Shown here: one piece after another, positions 39,855 through 43,652 of the stretch
Layout of the letters: every line of letters starts with the position of its first letter
How positions within the stretch are numbered: the first letter of the stretch is position 1
Assembly: GCF_002632465.1 (NCBI RefSeq)
Contig: NZ_NIBS01000009.1
Span: 37,486-81,137, forward strand
Reading direction: 5' to 3'
DNA length: 43,652 nucleotides
DNA from: Xenorhabdus budapestensis
GTDB lineage: Bacteria; Pseudomonadota; Gammaproteobacteria; Enterobacterales; Enterobacteriaceae
Notes under the pieces: generated by a model
What the model was told of the DNA's origin: nothing
The model's database searches: none
What the model saw: only the letters and a program-made list of their open reading frames with translations
Translations under genes and position numbers: made by a program

Positions 39855-40192
39855 TGTTGTGCATGTAATAAAGTGATGTATCTGATAAAACCATCGCAAT
39901 AACACGCGTAACGCTTCAAAAGCGCAAGGAAAATGAAATCTCCTTGCGCTTTTGTATTCCTATCATGCTTTTTTCTCATCGTTCAACCTACGTATACATA
40001 CGCCTGCATGGTGTTGACTTTTAGTATATATAGCCAGAAGTAATATCAGATAGAAATTATCAAAGGGATCAGCTCTCAACCAAAGAATACATAAACCGAT
40101 AGGTTCGAGAAAAAATCAAAATAAATACCCCTTAAATATTCAAGGTTTTGTGCTGACTGCAAAGTAATGGCTACATTGACCGGGGAATTCAA
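39855..40192. other. 338-bp spacer between the two lipase genes
   Basis: It holds the lip1 terminator (39918-39957) and presumably a separate promoter for the second lipase. No coding frame is convincing. A weak ribosome site (ACCGGGGAATTC) precedes the ATG at 40193. Confidence 0.5.
39918..39957 (+). terminator. Rho-independent terminator after lipase 1
   Basis: A perfect 13-bp stem AAAAGCGCAAGGA / TCCTTGCGCTTTT (39918-39930, 39941-39953) is followed by GTATTCC. The two lipases are therefore probably separate transcription units. Confidence 0.85.
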
Positions 40193-42181
40193 ATGAAAAA
40201 AGCACATTTAAGAATATCAGTGACAACAATATTTTTGGTTAATTTCATTACAAACGCCTATGCTTACGACAATGTCTATGTTTTTGGTGATAGCCTGAGT
40301 GACGGGGGAAATTATAGCCGTTTTACAACGGACGGAGCCAATAGCGAACTGTACGATGAGTATATTTCTCATCAACTTACTGGTAAGAAATTAATCCCTT
40401 CTAACGAAAAAGGAACTAATTACGCTCAGGGAGGTTCAACAGCCCTACCGATGCCACGGCAAGATCCTTATTTGAATATTCTTCAGCCAAATACTAAAGA
40501 ACAACTTAATGATTACCTCAAACAACATAACGGAAAAGCCGATCCAAATGGTATCTATATTCACTGGGTAGGCGGTAACGATCTTGCTGAGGCTTTAGTT
40601 GCCGATCAGGATGACTTTTCTAAATCACATGAAATTGTCAATACTAGTGCCAATGCTACCACAGAGCAAATCAATCAACTCATTAAAGCTGGTGCTGGAC
40701 TCATTATTGTACCTACTGCTCCCGATGTGGGAATGACACCTAAATTGTTAGAAACATTGATTAAAAATAGCTTAGAAAAAATAGGTTCTTCTAAAGAGAG
40801 GATCCAAGAAATTCTGGATAAAGTTCATAAGAAAATTGACCAGTATGATATCCCCAGTGATAAAGCCCGCAAATTCGCCCTTAAAAAAATATTTGAAGAA
40901 TTAGCTAAAAAAGCCCAGGAGGAACTTGGAATACCCGCTGAAATAATTGAAAAAAAACTGACTGAGGCCTATGAAAAAACCAATAAAAATGCCTCAGAGC
41001 TTACTGATATTTATAATAAAGTGATAGATGATAAAATCAGCCAGAATAATGGCAATCTCCTGCGTGCAGATGTCAATGCTCTGATGCGTGAAGTGATGGC
41101 AAATCCCTACATTTATGGCATTCAAAATACATTAGGTTATGCCTGCCCTCAGGGAAAATTAGCCAGTAGTTGTTCTTCTAAAGATAAAGAGTTTAATAAA
41201 GACAGAGAGTTTTTATTCTCCGATAGTTTCCATCCAACACCATTAGGGCATCAAGTTATTGGCCAATACATTGCCTCTATTTATATAGCCCCATCACTTG
41301 TGATGTCACTGACTCAAGTTAACCGACTCGCGGTTAAAGGTGTTCGGGCTTCCCTTGATGGTCATCTGCAACAACTTCGCAACGGAGGTAATCCACAGGG
41401 GAAAATCGGTGTTTTTGGTGGTTACACAAACAGTGGTAACCATGTTCTTACATTGGGTAGCGACTACCAACTAACAGATAGTCTGTTACTGGGCGCAGTA
41501 TATTCTAACTACCAAGATGAACGTACCCTCGCCTCCAGGTTCACCTATGAGGGGCGTGGTCATGTTGTGACTACTTATGGCTTATGGAATCTCTATAACA
41601 ATACATGGTTAAGTGGCGATCTCCATTATTCACGAATAAATTACGATAGCCTGACTCGTAGTATCCAGCTTGGCAAAGCGACCCGCAGAGAAGTCGGATC
41701 AACAACGGGTAAACAATGGGGTATTCGTCTTACGGCTGGTTGGGATATTCCTGTCACTAAGGTCATCACCACTAGCCCAATTATCCAGTACACCTGGGAT
41801 AAAGGTAATATAAAAGGTTACCGTGAATCCGGTAACTACAGCACCTCCATGCACTTTTCTGATCAGAAATACACTTCCAAAGTAGGCTCTCTCGGCTGGC
41901 GTGTAGATACTCAGTTAGGTCGTTTCAACCCGTATGCTTCTGTTCAGTTTAATCACCAGTTCGGCGATACCCATTTCAAACTGCGCAGTGCCATTAATTC
42001 CACCAAAACATCGTTTGTTGTGGATAGCGGCAAACAGAGTAAAGACTGGCGTCAATATACAGTGGGAATCAATGCTGACTTTTTAAAAAGTTTACACGGG
42101 TTTGCTGCCGTAACACGCAACGAGGGAAGTGCCCAGGAGCCTGATTACAATTTCAGCCTGGGTATTAATGCCAGCTTTTAG
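40193..42181 (+). CDS. GDSL-family autotransporter lipase/esterase, copy 2
   Basis: This 662-residue paralogue of the preceding gene has a signal peptide ending AYA (residue 24), S34 in VFGDSLSD, N129 in WVGGND and D344/H347 in FSDSFHPTP, so the catalytic set is complete. The passenger differs from copy 1 by an insertion/deletion near residues 41-50 (shorter loop after GDGGN) and a different lysine-rich helical insertion, and the signal peptides differ. The barrel is much more alike; one 65-base block is identical at DNA level (see findings). C318 and C327 are the paired cysteines. Ends NASF. Function probably overlaps copy 1, with possible differences in substrate or timing. Confidence 0.93.
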   Translation: MKKAHLRISVTTIFLVNFITNAYAYDNVYVFGDSLSDGGNYSRFTTDGANSELYDEYISHQLTGKKLIPSNEKGTNYAQGGSTALPMPRQDPYLNILQPNTKEQLNDYLKQHNGKADPNGIYIHWVGGNDLAEALVADQDDFSKSHEIVNTSANATTEQINQLIKAGAGLIIVPTAPDVGMTPKLLETLIKNSLEKIGSSKERIQEILDKVHKKIDQYDIPSDKARKFALKKIFEELAKKAQEELGIPAEIIEKKLTEAYEKTNKNASELTDIYNKVIDDKISQNNGNLLRADVNALMREVMANPYIYGIQNTLGYACPQGKLASSCSSKDKEFNKDREFLFSDSFHPTPLGHQVIGQYIASIYIAPSLVMSLTQVNRLAVKGVRASLDGHLQQLRNGGNPQGKIGVFGGYTNSGNHVLTLGSDYQLTDSLLLGAVYSNYQDERTLASRFTYEGRGHVVTTYGLWNLYNNTWLSGDLHYSRINYDSLTRSIQLGKATRREVGSTTGKQWGIRLTAGWDIPVTKVITTSPIIQYTWDKGNIKGYRESGNYSTSMHFSDQKYTSKVGSLGWRVDTQLGRFNPYASVQFNHQFGDTHFKLRSAINSTKTSFVVDSGKQSKDWRQYTVGINADFLKSLHGFAAVTRNEGSAQEPDYNFSLGINASF

Positions 42182-42194
42182 CGCTAGTTGTATG

Positions 42195-42260
42195 TATACC
42201 TTTTGCCTTTCAAGTTGCAGCCAACAAGACTGCAACTTGAAATCTATTGGGCGTATGATA
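42195..42260. repeat. Miniature ERIC-derived element after lipase 2
   Basis: Perfect 11-bp inverted arms TCAAGTTGCAG (42210-42220) and CTGCAACTTGA (42230-42240) with only nine bases between them are flanked by TATACC on the left and AATCTATTGGGCGTATGATA on the right. These are the two ends of an ERIC with nearly all of the centre deleted. It may also act as a transcription stop for the lipase gene. Confidence 0.7.
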
Positions 42261-42280
42261 AAAATCTACAGTGCAGAGAG

Positions 42281-42311
42281 CTGACTCGATTTATATTATA
42301 AATCGAGTCAG
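42281..42311. terminator. Strong perfect hairpin between lipase 2 and ychH
   Basis: A 13-bp perfect stem CTGACTCGATTTA / TAAATCGAGTCAG (42281-42293, 42299-42311) with a five-base loop lies between convergent genes. Neither side has a long U-tract, so it may be a bidirectional 3' stabiliser or a weak terminator. Confidence 0.6.
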
Positions 42312-42405
42312 TTAAAAAGTGAGGTATTCGTTTCATATTATGTGTTTGTTATATCGTGTGTTACGTCAAAATCAGCAACATTTAAAAAATATAACGTAAT
42401 AAGAA

Positions 42406-42684
42406 TTATGAATGTTTATGTTGTTTTTTACGGCGATAACGCTCATCATAGTTCTTCAACCACCAATACTTATCGGTAACCTGCTCCCGCCCTCCGAGAC
42501 TGGCTCCCCCCAGCCAAATCAATGCACCAACAAATAACCCCATTAGTGCGACTCCTGCCAAAAATTCAGATTCACTAAAACTGAATATGTGGCTGAGTAA
42601 GACATAGGCTAAACTGATAAGCATTGCCATCATGCCTAATCCCATAAAAATATTACCCAGAATAAAGGCTTTTTTACGTCTCAT
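42406..42684 (-). CDS. ychH: YchH-family (DUF2583) small inner-membrane protein
   Basis: This 92-residue protein has two membrane helices (about residues 8-30 and 40-62) and a charged C-terminus (KYWWLKNYDERYRRKK). It matches E. coli YchH in size, start (MRRKKAFILGNIFMGLGMM) and place next to pth. In E. coli YchH is stress- and cAMP-CRP-related; molecular function is unknown. The ATG at 42684 with GGAGG six bases upstream is preferred over an upstream TTG. It is divergent from pth. Confidence 0.88.
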   Translation of the reverse strand: MRRKKAFILGNIFMGLGMMAMLISLAYVLLSHIFSFSESEFLAGVALMGLFVGALIWLGGASLGGREQVTDKYWWLKNYDERYRRKKQHKHS

Positions 42685-42952
42685 AACCAACCTCCAATAC
42701 TTTTTGTGAACGTAGTTTGTGAACGCAATTTGTCAACAAACGAACTCAAAAGCACGAAAGCAGATACCTCCTTTCGGACATTATAGCCATAATATCTGAG
42801 AGGTTATTGCGCTGACGATCACAAGCTGTACGATTTTTAACTTATTTCCCCTTTATTATCTAATATCACAATGGGTTTTGTACTCAAGCCTTCAGGCGGG
42901 TAAACTAAGCCTCTTTTTTTAATACCTTAATGCCAATAAGCGAAATCAAACT

Positions 42953-43543
42953 GTGAGTAATATAAAATTAATCGTTGGTCTGGCAAACCCCGGGGCTGAA
43001 TATGCACAGACCCGACATAATGCAGGAGCATGGTTTGTCGATTTATTAGCACAACGCCATAATCAGCCCTTAAAAGAAGAGAGTAAATTTTTTGGTTATA
43101 CCGCTCGTATCTATATGAATGGGCAAGATGTCCGTCTGCTTGTGCCAACGACATTTATGAACCTCAGTGGTAAGTCTGTTCTTGCTTTAGCCGGGTTCTA
43201 CCGCATCCAGCCAAATGAAATTCTGGTTGCACACGATGAGCTTGATCTTCCCCCCGGTGTCGCAAAAATGAAGCTAGGTGGCAGCAATGGTGGGCATAAC
43301 GGCCTGAAAGATATCCAGAGCAAATTTGGCAACAATCCTAATTTTCATCGTCTGCGTATTGGCATCGGCCATCCGGGTGATAAAAACAAAGTTGTGGGAT
43401 TTGTTCTCGGCAAGCCCCCCGCCAATGAACAGAAACTGATTGATGATGCTATTGCTGAAGCTCTCAGCTGTACTGACATTCTGATGAAAGATGGTATGAA
43501 TAAAGCCATTAATCGCCTGCACACTTTTAAAGCCAGCACTTAA
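42953..43543 (+). CDS. pth: Peptidyl-tRNA hydrolase
   Basis: Pth (196 residues; E. coli 194) releases peptides from peptidyl-tRNA that drop off the ribosome and is essential in E. coli. The catalytic and binding residues N12, H22, N70, D95 and N116 are in place ([48 protein letters not shown]). The start is a GTG at 42953; the N-terminus [14 protein letters not shown] fits. It normally precedes ychF; here the terminal repeat begins 10 bases after the stop, so ychF is displaced or lies beyond a mobile element. Confidence 0.97.
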   Translation: MSNIKLIVGLANPGAEYAQTRHNAGAWFVDLLAQRHNQPLKEESKFFGYTARIYMNGQDVRLLVPTTFMNLSGKSVLALAGFYRIQPNEILVAHDELDLPPGVAKMKLGGSNGGHNGLKDIQSKFGNNPNFHRLRIGIGHPGDKNKVVGFVLGKPPANEQKLIDDAIAEALSCTDILMKDGMNKAINRLHTFKAST

Positions 43544-43553
43544 CAGATCCGGG

Positions 43554-43652
43554 CAGGGCAAACGGGTCTAAATTGCTCAATGTGATTAGCGGAGTATATT
43601 CAGTACAGAGAAATAGGAATAATCGCCGTTTGTGATTTATCATTAGCAACCT
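43554..43652. repeat. Right arm of 99-bp terminal inverted repeat (probable IS end)
   Basis: This is the exact reverse complement of bases 1-99. The arm begins CAGGGCAAACGGGTCT immediately downstream of pth, in the same inward-to-outward orientation as the left arm, so both ends of the window run into the same terminus of one repeated element. No complete transposase or second terminus is visible. Confidence 0.85.

Overview
The window is a chromosomal segment of a gammaproteobacterium of the Enterobacterales. Gene content and local order match Escherichia coli blocks (ruvB-ruvA-ruvC-yebC-nudB-aspS; yecN-cmoA-cmoB-cutC-argS; mdtH-yceB; ycdY-ghrA-tRNA-Ser; kdsA-sirB1-prmC-prfA-hemA facing lolB-ispE-prs; ychH-pth), but the blocks are joined differently and several genes usually found between them are absent. 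Two tandem GDSL autotransporter lipases resembling the secreted lipase of Photorhabdus/Xenorhabdus, ERIC repeats and AT-rich decayed accessory genes point to Photorhabdus or a close relative in the Morganellaceae. The genus is an inference, not proven by the sequence.

Layout. 1-6.0 kb (minus strand): a ygiW-type periplasmic gene broken at its 3' end, the ruvBA/ruvC Holliday-junction genes with a LexA-type operator, yebC, nudB and aspS. 6.2-11.7 kb: yecN, the cmoAB tRNA-modification pair, cutC and argS. 11.7-17.8 kb: murJ, rimJ, mdtH, yceB, ycdY and ghrA. 18.0-18.3 kb: two tandem tRNA-Ser(GGA) genes behind a stable-RNA-type promoter. 18.3-29.0 kb: an accessory, partly decayed region. It holds an iron-type alcohol dehydrogenase, back-to-back remnants of a quinone oxidoreductase and an argininosuccinate-lyase-like gene, a truncated LysE exporter ending at half an ERIC element, a small membrane protein, a WYL regulator with SRPBCC and VOC proteins, an amidase pseudogene, a YnjF-type phosphatidyltransferase followed by hydrolase and desaturase remnants, dauA, and two orphan beta-rich proteins. 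29.0-37.1 kb: the kdsA-hemA and lolB-prs core operons, with a full ERIC in the prs leader. 37.8-42.2 kb: the two lipases. 42.4-43.5 kb: ychH and pth.

Functionally, most genes are housekeeping: translation (aspS, argS, prfA, prmC, pth, cmoAB, tRNA-Ser), recombination repair (ruvABC), envelope building (murJ, kdsA, lolB, ispE), and PRPP and tetrapyrrole synthesis (prs, hemA). Niche-related functions are the secreted lipases, the dicarboxylate transporter dauA, and perhaps the alcohol dehydrogenase and the orphan pair.

The first and last 99 bases are exact inverse copies of one another. The sequence enters ygiW in mid-codon at one end and begins 10 bases after the pth stop at the other. This looks like one end of a multicopy insertion sequence at which an assembly stopped. 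I found no CRISPR array, integrase, intact transposase, prophage or obvious defence system. The best candidates for undescribed biology are the orphan pair at 27.9-28.6 kb, the lipase pair with a gene-conversion-like block, and the family of internally deleted ERIC elements.
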